DNA of 64,000 bases, taken from positions 7,192,001 through 7,256,000 of the forward strand of contig CM077596.1 of NCBI GenBank assembly GCA_039654915.1, given 5' to 3'. The translations under genes and the position numbers were made by a program. The notes beneath the pieces were generated by a model. The model saw only the letters and a program-made list of their open reading frames with translations, did not search any database and had not been told where the DNA came from. This document shows, piece after piece, positions 25,308 to 37,599 of the stretch. Position 1 is the stretch's first letter. Each line of letters starts with the position of its first letter. Origin of the DNA: Aquilaria yunnanensis. Lineage: Eukaryota > Streptophyta > Magnoliopsida > Malvales > Thymelaeaceae.

Positions 25308-26724
25308 TGATGGGTTTTGGGAGCCAAACAGCGTAGCAGAATTTAACCAAAACCCTCCAGGATCCAAGTGAAACGGGGTAAACTGGGTGTTCGAAAATTT
25401 TCATACCTAATTTTTGGTTGAGATCTCTCACTTAATTGTAGAGTCGAATCACAAAACCTGAACAGTTGACGTGTTCAGGCTCTCTATGGTATCCACACGA
25501 GCCTCTCGGGATCACCACGCTTCCACCACATCCCGATAGATGCGTTTCTCTTGCGCTCGCAGTGCTAGCTTGTGTCCTCCAAGGAATTGCAAGAGAAGAG
25601 TGCGGCTGTCCTTTTTGGGAGGCTAGGGCAAGGAGACCTACGAATTTCTCACTAGAAGTTGTATTTATAGTGAGACTCAACTTCCAGGCCTAATAGGTTT
25701 CAAAGCCCTAATCCAATTAGGCTTTAATATCGGGCTTAATAATGGCTCAACTATTGGGCCCATTATTAATACGAAATTATTGTGAAACCAAAACCCAAAT
25801 TATTAGCCCATGCACTCTAATGATCCAAATAGCTCTATGTGTGCGACCCAATAGGCTCTTACCACGTTGGCAATGATCATAAATCACATTTATGATCATA
25901 AGCAATGAGCGGTGTCTAGCAACACATCATTGCTACCCAAGTGACAAGATTGTCGATGATTCGACTAAACCTTTATGATCATCACTGATACATGCCATTG
26001 TCCCTTTGTCCAAGATATCAAGACTAAGCACGAGACATGGAATGTGTCACTCTCGTATAGCCCAATCTTTGGTTTCTTGATTACCGAGTAGACCAACTTA
26101 AACTGATGACATTGATATCGTATATCAACTCATCCAAGCATGGCCATGCATTTTCTAAGTCTCACTCTATCAAGGGGCCCGAAGATATCACTCCCGTTAC
26201 ATAGGAGGGATAAATCCCATCTTAATTATACAAATCCCTCCGTATGATATGTGACATACCCAATGACCTCCTTCAAGTTCACTCAGTTACGAGCAACAAA
26301 GAAAAGTATCAAAGTATGTGACTCACATGTAGGGAACCTTGATGATCTTAGGTCGAAGGACTACATATACCATGATCACTATGAGAATCACTTATGACAC
26401 TCATATAACGATCCATGAAGTGTTCTCATGGTGGGTCGGTCCAGTACACAAGTTCTCTAACTTGTACCCATATGTAGACTACATATCTCATATTAGTCTC
26501 CACATATGCTAGTCGTTATGTATTATTGCAACCCGCTCCACAATAATACTAGACCAGGGACGTTTAAGAATATCATTATTCTAGGGTTACAATTATGTTT
26601 ATTACATTACGCAGAAACAAAACAACAAACATAATTGCTGGATTAATGCCTCAATAAAATATCATGACTCAATGTGCAAAAATACAATCATCTCATGATT
26701 GGCTTTTTAGGCACAACACTAACA
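25308..26724 (-). repeat. LTR-A copy 3, full length, no target duplication
   Basis: This 1417-bp copy is the reverse complement of copy 2 from end to end and in native (minus) orientation runs from TGTTAGTGTTG at 26724 to CCCATCA at 25308. The flanks differ (ACTAC on the left, TTTTA on the right). The left neighbour is retrotransposon gag and the right is a CACTA fragment. The missing duplication suggests recombination or deletion between two LTR-A copies rather than a simple insertion. Confidence 0.88.
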
Positions 26725-27438
26725 TTTTACTCCTCCACCGTGTTTACAGATCGGTTTGTTGTATTTGTTTTTTAAATTTTCTAGATCTAATTGTATTTAT
26801 TTTGTGAGTTTGTTGTTTTTGTTGTATTTATTTCTGGATCTGTTTGTTTGTTGTATTTTCTGAATCTACTTTTATTGATTTTGTTATTATTAGCTATTTT
26901 TTGTAATTTTGTGGTTTTTGTATCCTGCTTTTGAATGTTGTTTTGTAAATATAAGATATAATTTTTTAAATTTTTTGTAAATGTGTTAGGGATATATAAA
27001 TTATTTATATATTAATAATATATCATTTATGTAATAATAATAATATTGGAATAAACAGCACTGAAATATTATTATTATTATTATTATTATTATTGGAACA
27101 AATAGCATTGAAATAAATAATATGAAAAAAAGAATTATTTCCAACGGTCTAAGCAGTTGGAAATATGGCAAAATTTTCCAACTGCCCAAGCAGTTAGGCA
27201 GTTGGAACATCAAAAATAAAAAATAAAAAATACAGCCGTTGGAAATTTTCAACTGCTTATTTTCCAATGGCTGACAGTTGAAAGTTCCAACAGCTAAAAT
27301 ATGGGCCGTTGGAAGTTCTACTTCCAACAAAAGGATTTCCAACTGCCAAAGTTCCAACTGCTGGCCGTTGGAAACTTTAAATTTCCAACTACCGGCCTTT
27401 GAAAATGGCAGTTGAAAAAATGCGATTTTTTAGTAGTG
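26725..27438. mobile_element. 3' fragment of a CACTA transposon (family 2)
   Basis: The segment ends at 27438 with TTTTTTAGTAGTG, identical to the right end of the complete element at 34460-36368. Before it lies an array of AACTGCC/CCGTTGGAAA-type subterminal repeats (27140-27415) in both orientations. The left end is missing where LTR-A copy 3 abuts. An (ATT)n microsatellite is included at about 27067-27095. Confidence 0.75.
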
Positions 27439-28990
27439 AAACTCAAATTAAAGTGAACCTGAATTGGCCCAAACCTAAAATAACCTAAACCCAAAATTGA
27501 CATGACCCAAACCTGAAAAAACTCTAGTCTGAACTCAATAAGACCCAATTTTTAGGATTTATTAAATTAGCCCATAACTTTATGAGATCATCAAATTTTG
27601 CCTCATAAAATTACCAGATTTAACTCAAGTTCTTGAGAGTTAATAGATTTGTCTAAAATTTTTTAATGTTACCTAGAACCTTTTAAAAACCTTAAATTCA
27701 TACCCAAACTATTCCATTTCACCTACATTGACCTCAAACAACCTTTAGGGCCCTAAATTAGTACCTCAACTAAATTAATCCCCATTTTGACCATAAATAA
27801 TGATTCTAAATTCCTAAAAAATTATAACTCGAGGCGACAACATAATTTAAATGCATTTGATCCTACTAACTTCTTAAGTTTTAAAATGACCAAGTTTATA
27901 GTTTCATGAATCGAATTTTTAAAGTTTTGAATTAGGTATTTTTATTAAAATAATTGTATATTAATATATTTATATCTAATTAAATTAAATTTTTTAGATT
28001 ATTTTGTATGCCTAATAATTTTTTAGTTATGAGATACGTAAATTTTAAAATTTTCATTTTAGTTACTCATAAAAATTGCAAAATGGGTCTCTAAATTTTT
28101 CAAATATTTGCATAAAAAAAATCAAATTATTTAATTTAAATTTTAGCAAAATCATAATTAAAAAATTGAAGTAATACAATTATTTTAGCTTATGCACCAA
28201 TAATCCAATTAGACCCAAATATCAACTCGAATCTGACCTAAAACTCAAATGACTTGAGACTGAAATTGATCCAACCCGAATAAGACTGACCCAAACTCAA
28301 CCCAAACCCGAAATCTACTCAATCCGAAAGCAATCTAAACCCAAATTAATGCTAACCCGACCAAACTTAGACCTGAATGACCTGACCTAAAGCTAGTCCG
28401 ACCCACCTAATTGCTATCTCTAACAGAAAGGAAAAACTTAATTCATCAACTAAATAGTAAATCAATTCATTTTAACATAAATCAATTGACTTATTTTTTT
28501 TTTACATTTTTTTTCCTGAAACTAATTTCATTTGAAAGTCAATATTATATAAATGTAATAATCTATTTGAAAGTAAATTTTCATAATATTTTTAAATTTT
28601 TATGAATTTTTCTTTCTTAATGCCTTAAACTAGAAAGATTCATAAAAATTTAGTAAGATTGCAAAAATTGTATTTCCAATGGAGTATTGCAACTACATAA
28701 TATTGAATTTTAATTAAAATTAGTTTTGAATAAAAATAAGTCATTTTGAAGTCAATTGACTTAAGTTAAAATGAACTAGGGTACAACTTAAAATAGCATC
28801 TATAACCTTTAAAGCAATTGACTCAACATAATTCCTATATTTCAACTTCAAATTCTATTATTCTACATTAGCTATAGAGTCCATGTGGTTGTTGATGTGG
28901 CCTCTTTAAATCGTGCTTGTTTTTGTCTAGCAAACTCTCTCAAACAAGTACGTGTATTTTGTGGTTAAAACACCTCTGTATATATTATTG
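27439..28990. other. AT-rich intergenic sequence, no gene recognised
   Basis: No gene is supported. 27440-27540 and 28190-28400 are degenerate repeats of CCCAAACC and CCCGAACC words, common as eroded transposon-end arrays in plants. The remainder is very AT-rich with poly-A and poly-T runs. Confidence 0.5.
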
Positions 28991-29373
28991 TGTTAGGTTA
29001 CTGGCTCAAATTCAAAGAAGATGGAGACTTGAAGTTAATACCAATTCAATTTATTTTAGGATTGGGTTTATGGGTTTTGTTTAGGATTTGGTTTTAGTTT
29101 TTCTATTTGTTTAAGATTTAGTTTTCTTGTTTTGATATAGTTTAGGTTTGTTGTGTGGCCTATAAAAAAGCTTGTTATATTATATTTTTAGGGTATGAGA
29201 GAAAAGTGTATGTGCTGTGTTGTGAGGCTTGAAAATAAATAGAGCTTGAAAGTTTGAGAGAATTGATGTGTATAATTGTTTTTTAGTTTAGATAGTGGAA
29301 AGACCGTAGAATTGTCATGGTTGAAAAGAAAAATTTTTGCTGGTTGTTCTATTTTTTTGGCTTCCGCCCAACA
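28991..29373 (+). repeat. Small solo LTR (copia-like)
   Basis: A 383-bp unit begins TGTTAGG and ends CCCAACA, short inverted ends typical of LTRs. It carries a TATA-like box (CCTATAAAAAAG) at about 29158-29169 followed by a leader-like region. The flanks are TATTG (28986-28990) and GATTG (29374-29378), a 5-bp duplication with one mismatch. No internal region is present. Size suggests Ty1/copia. Confidence 0.65.
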
Positions 29374-29789
29374 GATTGTTTCTAGACTTCTCTTATGTTT
29401 TTATTTAACATATTAAGAATTATTTTCTTCCAACATGACCAGAATTAGAACAATTATAATGACAAATGATAAATATAACAACGCTATTTGAACCATTAAA
29501 AATGTAAAATCAATGCTAAGTTTCAAATTTGAATGACTCAGATCATATTATCACATTTGTGATCTCTCATATAATTGGGACCCCCAAAATTAAGATGTTG
29601 CAAAATCTAAAGGCTAGATAGAAGGCTCTGGTGAGTAAAATTACAATGCCTTAAAAGCAAGTTCACAACATTTGTTGTGTCTGTAGCAGCTAAACACTAA
29701 AAGTAGCCAACCTATCATAGGGATATAATTGTTTTCCCAAGATGTGAAGCTCAGGAAAAGGAGCATATAGGAGAGATCATCCTCATATG

Positions 29790-32700
29790 TCAAACTGAGG
29801 GGAAGAACTTGTTGAGATTAAAGGGTAGGGAATAGAATTCTTCGCTTCGGGTATCGGTCTTGAAGGACCGGAACCTATCCCACCAGTGCATACCTCGGTC
29901 TTTCCTTGTTGCATTGTCCTTGTGGTGCAGAGTGACATCCAGAAACATTGCCAACAAACCAGCAACAAATGCTTCAGATGACAGAGGCACGTTTATCATA
30001 TCATTGAACTGCAACAAAATGGGTTACAAGCATTCAATTCCTTAATAGCCAAACGGTAGATGTGAACATAAGAATGAGCACTTCCGGTTTGTAGGAATTA
30101 CCCATCGCGCTTTGGTATGGACCGGACCATAACCGTTGATAGCTGTGTACTCATTGAAGTACTGTGGTATTGATAAACCCATGAAAATAGAGAACCCCAA
30201 TATGAATTTGGTTCTGAAGCTGTTCAAGTTACAAAACTGGAGTAAACTGAGACCCCCAGCCCCTGTAATGTGACCAGAAAATGACTTCAGATTGAGCAAA
30301 ATACAGATGCATGAACCGTTATAGGTTGTATTGCCTTGATGCTATACTTACCAACATATGCAAAGAAAAGACAGTAGAGAGCTGCAACAATTGGAGGTGG
30401 AATTGAAGCAAAGACAGCACCAAACTTTCCTGATAAATTCTACCATGTTAAAAGACACGTCCTCAGAGATGGCTAGAGGGGACAAAGTTCGCTGCATGAA
30501 CCTACCGAGAATGGAGAAGAAGATCATGAACCCTGCAGAAATCTGAACAACTCTTCGATTCCCAACACGGGTCAATGCCAACAAACCAGCATTTTCTCTG
30601 CAGTAACAAAAGGAATATGTCATTTTCATCTCTTTTTCTACAATCTCTATTTTATATGGTTTTGATAGCCATTGTTCGGCCCTTGATTAAGGGAGTTGCA
30701 CAAGATCATACACTGAGGCAGATGAACCATTTCCAGTTCCAAAAATTCCTGACATGAGAATGCCCACCCCCTATGATTGAGAAGATACACAAATTAGTTG
30801 AGAAATATGGCTTAAATATATAATAAAATTTTGTTACATGCTTGGCCTTTTTCTGATGCACGAAATTGTGTTCTTTCTCGCATTTAACATCCAGTATCAT
30901 GTTGTTTGGTTGTCCACAGGTAAATCCATCAAAACTATTACCTGCCAACCAATACCACGGCTAAGGATAGATGGTGGTAATGGCGTAGCACTTGCATACC
31001 TTGACACAGCAAGGAAGGTACCTGACGACTGTTAAAGAAAACATGTCAGAAGTAATATTTGTTCTTACTTTTAGAAGGGTACAAACAAATATATATAGGC
31101 AAAATGCAAGTAGAACGGGTTTCGGCTACGGGTCTCAGTTTTTCACTTTTGAAGTTAGAACCACTTGAAACGAATTTGTTTCAGTTTGTGGAAGGGATGA
31201 AGAGAATGTACTAAAAAAGTGCAGAACAAGCATACCTCTACTAGAGCTACAAATGAAACTGCCATCATTGCAAATGCCTCCCCTGCATTAAACGTAGGAG
31301 CTCCCCATTGAAATGGGTATGGAACTCTTATCCTGCTCAAATTTCAGCAACAATTTACGAGATTAACTAGTTACTAGCTAAACAAAGATATGAAGTAAAC
31401 AAATAATAGATTAAATTAGCTCGTCTCAAGAAGTTTGACATGTACATGTCCTGATTAAATGATAGAAATAGAAGGCCCTTACCAGGCAGCAGCACTAATG
31501 ATCCCTGCACGATCAGTTCGACAGCTCAACTGAGTCTTAGGTCCGGTGTTTTTATATGCCCCACCAACAGTTAGCAAGTGTGCATAGATCCACACTATAA
31601 CCACAGAGAAGATGACTGCAAATCGGTCAAACACATGCCTCTCGCCGTGAACAATATGAGGGATGTACTGCAAAATTTTGGTAATTTCAATCACAGTTGA
31701 TGTGGAAAAGAAGAGAGAGGAACATTGGAAATATGTTAGATCCGAAAGTTACCTGTGAGAAGACTATGAGAAGTATTATCTGTGGCAACCCGATCTCAAC
31801 ACATTTTGCAAGCTACAGATGCATCACTATCTTTAGTATACTAGCGGAGTGTTAGAGATTGGATATTTTTAGATGACTTGTTCTTCAAGGAAAGATAAAA
31901 AGATATATACCACAGGAAAGCCTAGCTCATAGAGCCCAAAGCCTGACAAAGCAACCAAAGGAACGGCAGATAGTGGACTTAAGAACCTGCATATGTTGCA
32001 AAGGTAAAATCAGCTCCGGTAACTTTTGCAGATTATTGCTCACAATGCTCTTTATACATAGTCATTTACCTCGCAACGTTACGCCAGAGCCCACTAAACC
32101 CCAAAACTATCTGAAGAGTTGAGGCAACAACGAGAGCCCCCTGGATTCCACACATTATCTTCTTAAATTTCTGCAGGTTCAGTCCAAACAAAGTAAAGAA
32201 TTACGTAACTTGCGAAAGAAGCAAAACCCAAGAAATAGTGGCAAGTTAGTAAAGTGACCTCCTCAGGATTCACAATGTCACTGTATCGACCAGCCAAGAT
32301 GATGGTAATGGTTGTGGGCACATAGGTGTATGAAGCTCCAATTACTGCTGGCAAACGAGTGCCGAAGAATGTCTGGAAAAGTGTGTTCAGGCCGGCAACG
32401 AACAGCAATGTTTGGATCATTTTTGCTTTCTCTTCCTAGCAGGCATAATGAAATAAAGGTTCAGCAAAATTGTGTCTGTGACAAAGATGCAAGTTTCAGC
32501 AACATGTGTCATGTCTAAATATTGTTCGAATAGAAGTAAGAAGATTGGAGAGGCTTTTTGTATGGCCATACATGTCCTCCACCCATCTGCGGAACGAGTG
32601 AGGTTGGGATGAGAACCGTTGTACCAAGCATCACCAGGTAGTGTTGAAAGCCCAGTAGTATTGCCTCAGCTGGAACAAGAGCCAAAGCCACAAACTCGTG

Positions 32701-33624
32701 ATGGTTAGATTGGACTGGACAGAACTGGTGGTCAAAATTGAGATTGTACAGCATCTAGACCAACTCCTTTTCAGTATAATCCAAAACAGGAACAAAAAAA
32801 AACCTATGTTATTGAAATTTTTGTCATTTCTTACGGTCCCAAAGCATTTTGTACCCGAAAAAAGGTAAAAATTACAATTTTTTTTGGCTTTTTTTGTAAA
32901 TCGTAATTGTAAAATCGGATCGAAATTGTTTATTGTAATAAAAAATCCAATTAAATCATTTTTACTATTTTAAATCGTAAAAGCGTAAGGTTCTAAATTT
33001 TAAATCGGGATTTTGCTTAAAACATTTATCATTTTCTTTTTTTTTTTTTTAAGATATTTGTCGCTTTCACTTGTTTATACTTCTTCCAAATTTTACAAAC
33101 TCTACCAATATCTTATAGTACATGTGAAGGTGTTAATAAGGAACAAATAAGAAATGTAACTTCACCTCGATTTTAAACTTCTGGGTTGATCGTAATTTTC
33201 CTCTAAATATATGCACTATTAGGAGTGCAATTTTTTTTCTTCCAGAATTAGTACAATCCTGTCTAAATTCTCATAAAAAATTAAAAAGTAATTGTGTTAT
33301 TTGCCAACGATAATTTTGAAAAAAAAATATATAATATCCTTATGTTTCCTAACATTAATAATTTTAACAAGAAACTGAAAATTAATAAATTTCTTATAAC
33401 AAACATTAGATATTAAAAACAAATTTTTGGTTGCTGAGTACGATTAAAAATGAGAGAAAAGATTAAAAAAAAAATTCCTTTTTTCTCTATATAAGCAAAG
33501 GAAAAGACTTACGCCAAGGAGGTGGGCTTGTGATGCAGTAAGCAACTCCTGGTAGTTGATCCTTAACCGGGTGCGGCTGAATCTCCTCCTGCTTCGGCGG
33601 CGGCGCAGGTCCTCCTCCGGCCAT
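29790..33624 (-). CDS. Nucleobase-ascorbate transporter (NAT/NCS2 family), 14 exons, intact
   Basis: A plasma-membrane-type purine/pyrimidine permease of the plant NAT family, closest in memory to the Arabidopsis NAT6/NAT7 type; substrate cannot be read from sequence. Exons on the minus strand: 33624-33513, 32669-32572, 32435-32259, 32170-32070, 31986-31911, 31812-31753, 31667-31483, 31332-31236, 31028-30942, 30770-30712, 30597-30506, 30429-30352, 30262-30102, 30008-29790. All introns are GT-AG, and the exons sum to 1602 nt, 533 codons plus TGA, the usual family length. Seen motifs: GFQHYLVMLG around residues 44-53 with the family QH pair at 46-47; the NAT signature ENAGLLALTRVG at 352-363; and the plant C-terminus ending in LNKFFPSV. 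About a dozen hydrophobic segments alternate with short loops. No stops or frameshifts occur. It is the only intact host gene seen in the window. Confidence 0.96.
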
Positions 33625-34459
33625 TATATCTTGTCGCCCAAGTTAACGAGAACAGAGATGTCCAAACGACGGCGGTGGGTGGCAGGAAAGCGTTTGGGAC
33701 AAGCAGTGGGGAGGAAGCATAAAATTAAAATTCGACTTGTATTGGGTGGGAATGAAGAAGCAAATCTTTGGAAAAGCGAAAGCTAATTAGTGGCAGTACT
33801 TCATACTTATTGCTTAGTCAGAGCCAGAGGGATCGAAATGCGAAGCGTGAAGGGGAAAAAAGGCAAAAAGCCGAAATTCTCCTGTCATTAACGGGGAAGG
33901 AAGGAATCTGTCTCCTCTCATTTCTTTTCGTTTTTCTAAACAACCTCCCATCTAAGCTAAGCCTATCTTCATCGGTAAAAAGATATGCTCATTCTATTTC
34001 GCGTTAATTGACACTTTTATCTTCTTATACTAAAGCATATTCATATTAATATATATTGAATAAAATTTTTAAAAATTATTTTTAGAAACTATAATCTTTA
34101 AAATTTCATTTTTATACAAAATATTCATATTTTTATAATAAATTTTAAAAGAAATAAAATTATAAATTAATTACTGTGAATAATAAAAAAATTCATTTTT
34201 GTGAAACGGAGGGAATATCGAATTTCCTCCTCTCCTCCTTCTTAATTAGAGTTTCAATGGCTCCATCCAATTGGTTGAGGCCTAGGACGCTAAGGTTGAA
34301 ATAAGGGTATGAACTCTGTTTCCACCTGACTTCTCATATAATGTCAATTATGTTGGTTCGATAGTCTTTGTTGTTTTGCAAAAGCAGACATTCGTCACTC
34401 TTTTAACTATGAAATATATCTTATCCTTATATTTTATACAAATGTTTTTTATTAACAAA
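33625..34459 (-). promoter_or_regulatory. 5' flank of the transporter gene
   Basis: This 835-bp interval separates the transporter start codon from the CACTA element. It should hold the 5' UTR and proximal promoter. A purine-rich stretch is present at about 33660-33900. I see no TATA box that can be assigned with confidence. Confidence 0.4.
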
Positions 34460-36368
34460 CACTACTAAAAAAATTATTTTTTCCAATGGCCAATTTTCCA
34501 ACGGCCTCGGCCGTTGGAAACTGTAAAAAAAATGACCCTTGTAAAACAAAAAATCTCCAACGGCTTGATCGTTTGAAGTGTTGAAAAATTTCCAACGGGC
34601 ACTTTTCTAACGGTTTAGGCCGTTGGAAAATAGTGAATTAAATTATACATCTTAGTATTTATTGTTTCCAACGGCTGCAGCCGTTGGAAATTTTTTTTAT
34701 TTTTCCAACTGCCTAAGTCGTTGGGAATTTTTTTTATTTTTCCAACTGCCTAAGCCATTGGAAAAGATTTTATTTTTTATATATTAACGTATATATCACA
34801 TATATTAATGTATATAAACACATTATAATGAATATGATCTAATAATTAAAAATATTATATTATAATAAACTGAAAATATTTTACAATAATAATAATAATA
34901 ACACCCAGAAAAAAAGAAACCTAATGGGCCAAAATAGCCCAAACCCAACCCAAACTAACCCTAACTATATAATCCCACATAACCCACCCCACCCCTCCTC
35001 TGCCGCTTGTCTCTCCCCTCTCACCACTCTCACCTGCCTCTTTCCCTTCTCACCCCATCCCTCTGCCGCTCACCGTCTCTCCTCTCTTTCACCGTTCCTC
35101 TGCCTTTCACCGTCTCTCCTCTCTTGCACCGTCCCTCCGCCTCTCTCGCTTCGAGAATCGCTTGATTAGCAATTTGTTTCACCAGAGCTTCAGCTAGGTT
35201 GAGGTTGCTCTGCTGCACGGCCTCCGCACAGGCCATCAAAGCGTGGACAAATCGGATCCCGTTCTCCTGGGAATCAACCAGAAGAATCGGACGAGTTGAA
35301 TTAGTGGGAAGCCCGAACGGCACGATCGAGGAAGGTGGGTAGATGTCGGACCTCGCCTTCGTTGCTCTTCTCCCTCCGCAGTGAGCCTCACTCTTGCTGT
35401 CCTCTCAGTCTCTCCGCCACCGACCTCCCTATGGCTCGTCCTCTCAGTCTCTCTCGGCTCGTCTTCTCAGTCTCTCCGTTGCCGTCCTCTCTTCGTCGCA
35501 GATCCGATCGTCGTCCTCACTCCGGCTCGGGCAGATATGATCGTCCTCTATTTCCGGCTGCCATCCAAGGTGTTGGATTTCAAATCAGATTCGATTTCGA
35601 GTTTATTTTTGTGTTTGTTGTGATTTATTGAGTATTAATTTTTTGATTTGGTGAATTTTTTTTATTTTGAATTGTATAATTTCCAATCCGAGGTGTTTTG
35701 ATCGATGGATCTGATGAATCTTGTGCCTTTCTGTTTGAATTTTTTTCCAGAGCATGTTTGATTGTTGATCCGAATTTTATTTTTACTGATTTTTTTACTT
35801 ACTAGTAAATTTTTTAATTTTTAATAATGCCTATTTAATAAAAAATTTTAGTGATTTTTAAATTTTTTAGTACATTTCAGTTAATTTTAGGAAAATATAG
35901 AATACAATTTTGGTAACTTATTCTTGAATAATATAATTTTGTGTTCTAATATAATGTTAGTAAATATAATTTTTGTGAATATAAAATATAGAATATGATT
36001 TTATTATATATATAGTATGTTTTCGGTTAATATAAAATGTGTTCTTAATAAATAAAAAGTATTTTTTTAAAATATAGGAATAATTTTATTTTTTTTTATT
36101 TTTTGGAATAAATTTTCCAACGGCCTAGGCCGTTGGAAATCCATTGAACAGTTGGAACACAACTATTTGTGGTTAAGCCGTTGGAAATTTCCATCAGCCC
36201 TATTTCCAACGGCTACCCATTGGAAATTACCAACGGCCAATTGTAGGGCCGTTGGAATTTTTTTTCCAACGCTTGGTTTACCAACGGCCTTATTTCCAAC
36301 GGCTAGCCGTTGGAAAACCCTAGATTTCCAATGTAGAGCCGTTGGAAAAACCTTATTTTTTAGTAGTG
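34460..36368. mobile_element. Non-autonomous CACTA transposon (family 2) with captured gene sequence
   Basis: The ends are CACTACTAAAAAAATT (34460) and TTTTTTAGTAGTG (36368), perfect inverted termini over 12-13 bases, flanked by the 3-bp duplication AAA (34457-34459, 36369-36371). Subterminal regions (34485-34760, 36115-36350) hold many CCAACGGCC and GGCCGTTGGAAA words in both orientations, the likely transposase-binding array. The interior has a pyrimidine-rich GC-richer block (34970-35560) that includes a DELLA fragment. No transposase is present. It lies 836 bp upstream of the transporter start codon. Confidence 0.88.
35168..35323 (-). pseudogene. Captured DELLA (GRAS-domain) fragment
   Basis: Minus-strand translation contains [20 protein letters not shown] followed directly by [20 protein letters not shown]. 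This matches the start of the GRAS domain of DELLA growth repressors (GAI/RGA type), where [22 protein letters not shown] is diagnostic. Homology spans roughly 45 residues and stops after KQI, beyond which the frame continues into unrelated low-complexity sequence to 35030. The DELLA/TVHYNP regulatory region and most of the GRAS domain are absent, so no DELLA function is expected. It sits inside the CACTA element. Confidence 0.85.
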
Positions 36369-37599
36369 AAAAAGAAAAAAGTTTGAGCCTTATTTTCATG
36401 AAACTCAATCTAAGTACTTATTTAATAACGGTTTTTGTGGTTAATATTAGAGTTTTGAATAATTTATTAATGATATAATAAAATTGTTAAAACTAGCCAT
36501 TTGGAACATCTTTTGTAATTAATGATAGAGTTTTATTATTATTTATTAATAGTGGAGATTGAACAGTTAAAATTAAAATGTTAAAAGCTACCTTTACCCC
36601 TCCATAGCTTTTTTAAAACTTCAATACTAATAATTAATGCTAATTCCAAATAAAACTAAAAGTTGGCTCTAAATAGTTTTTTTTAAAACTTCAACGCAAA
36701 TCACATACTAAAGCTAAACAGTGCTTAAATTAATCGATACTAGACATAATTATCAGATAAAAACGTCTTATAAAAAAAAGCAATGCAAAATCTTTAAAAT
36801 TATTTTTGGTAAGCCTTTGTAGGAGATTAACCTCTTGTAAAGTGGATTCGACAGTCCAATCCTAACCTTTACCCGTTGGACGTAATTTGTTTATAACAGT
36901 CCCCTTTCGGTTCAATTCAAGGCCAAAAGTAAGCGCTGTACCCTTCAAAGTACAAGCCCCGACCTTTAATTTTACTTTTGCTTCCCTCTCCTATACAGTA
37001 AAGATAAAGTAACTAAAAGCATCTCTTTTCTGGGTACAGATTAAATAACCCACCCCATCCTGCCTGGGTACAATCTTGCCCCCTAAATAAAAAAGAAAAA
37101 TGAAAGGAAAAAAGATTATGATCTGTGGCCATAACTACCCGGAGGTTTACTCTATTTTGTCTGCTTAATTTATTTAATAATCACTCTAATAATATTTAAA
37201 GTGAGTAATGTTTTATGATTTTTCTTCCATATATAGCCTAAGAAAAGATAACGAAATAAAAAACAATTAGTTTTTTCGAAAATTTTTTGAAACCGTATTT
37301 TGTGCTTCTAAAAGTTTTAGGGTTTGATGATTCTCACAAAAAAAGTGCAAGGTTTCAATTAATATGCAATTTCGATGAATAATTACCATATGAAAATAAG
37401 CACTGACACGCATGTTTTTAATAATATTCCCTTTACTCGGGCAAAATTTGAACTGGAACTTTGTGTCCGCTAGGTCAAATACAAATCGAGCAAATGCACG
37501 TTAGTTTTATTAGTATATTTTAATTGAAAATGATTCTATTTTTAGTCAGACAGTAAGTGACAAACAAAGAACAAATTATATAGAGGCAGATAACCTAAG
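36369..37599. other. AT-rich intergenic sequence, no gene recognised
   Basis: No gene, RNA or clear repeat boundary was recognised. Confidence 0.5.

Noticed and set aside
25302..25308. CACTACT next to LTR-A copy 3 as a left CACTA end
   Set aside because: Only seven bases match, there is no matching 3-bp duplication, and the sequence continues the gag of the Tekay-type element.
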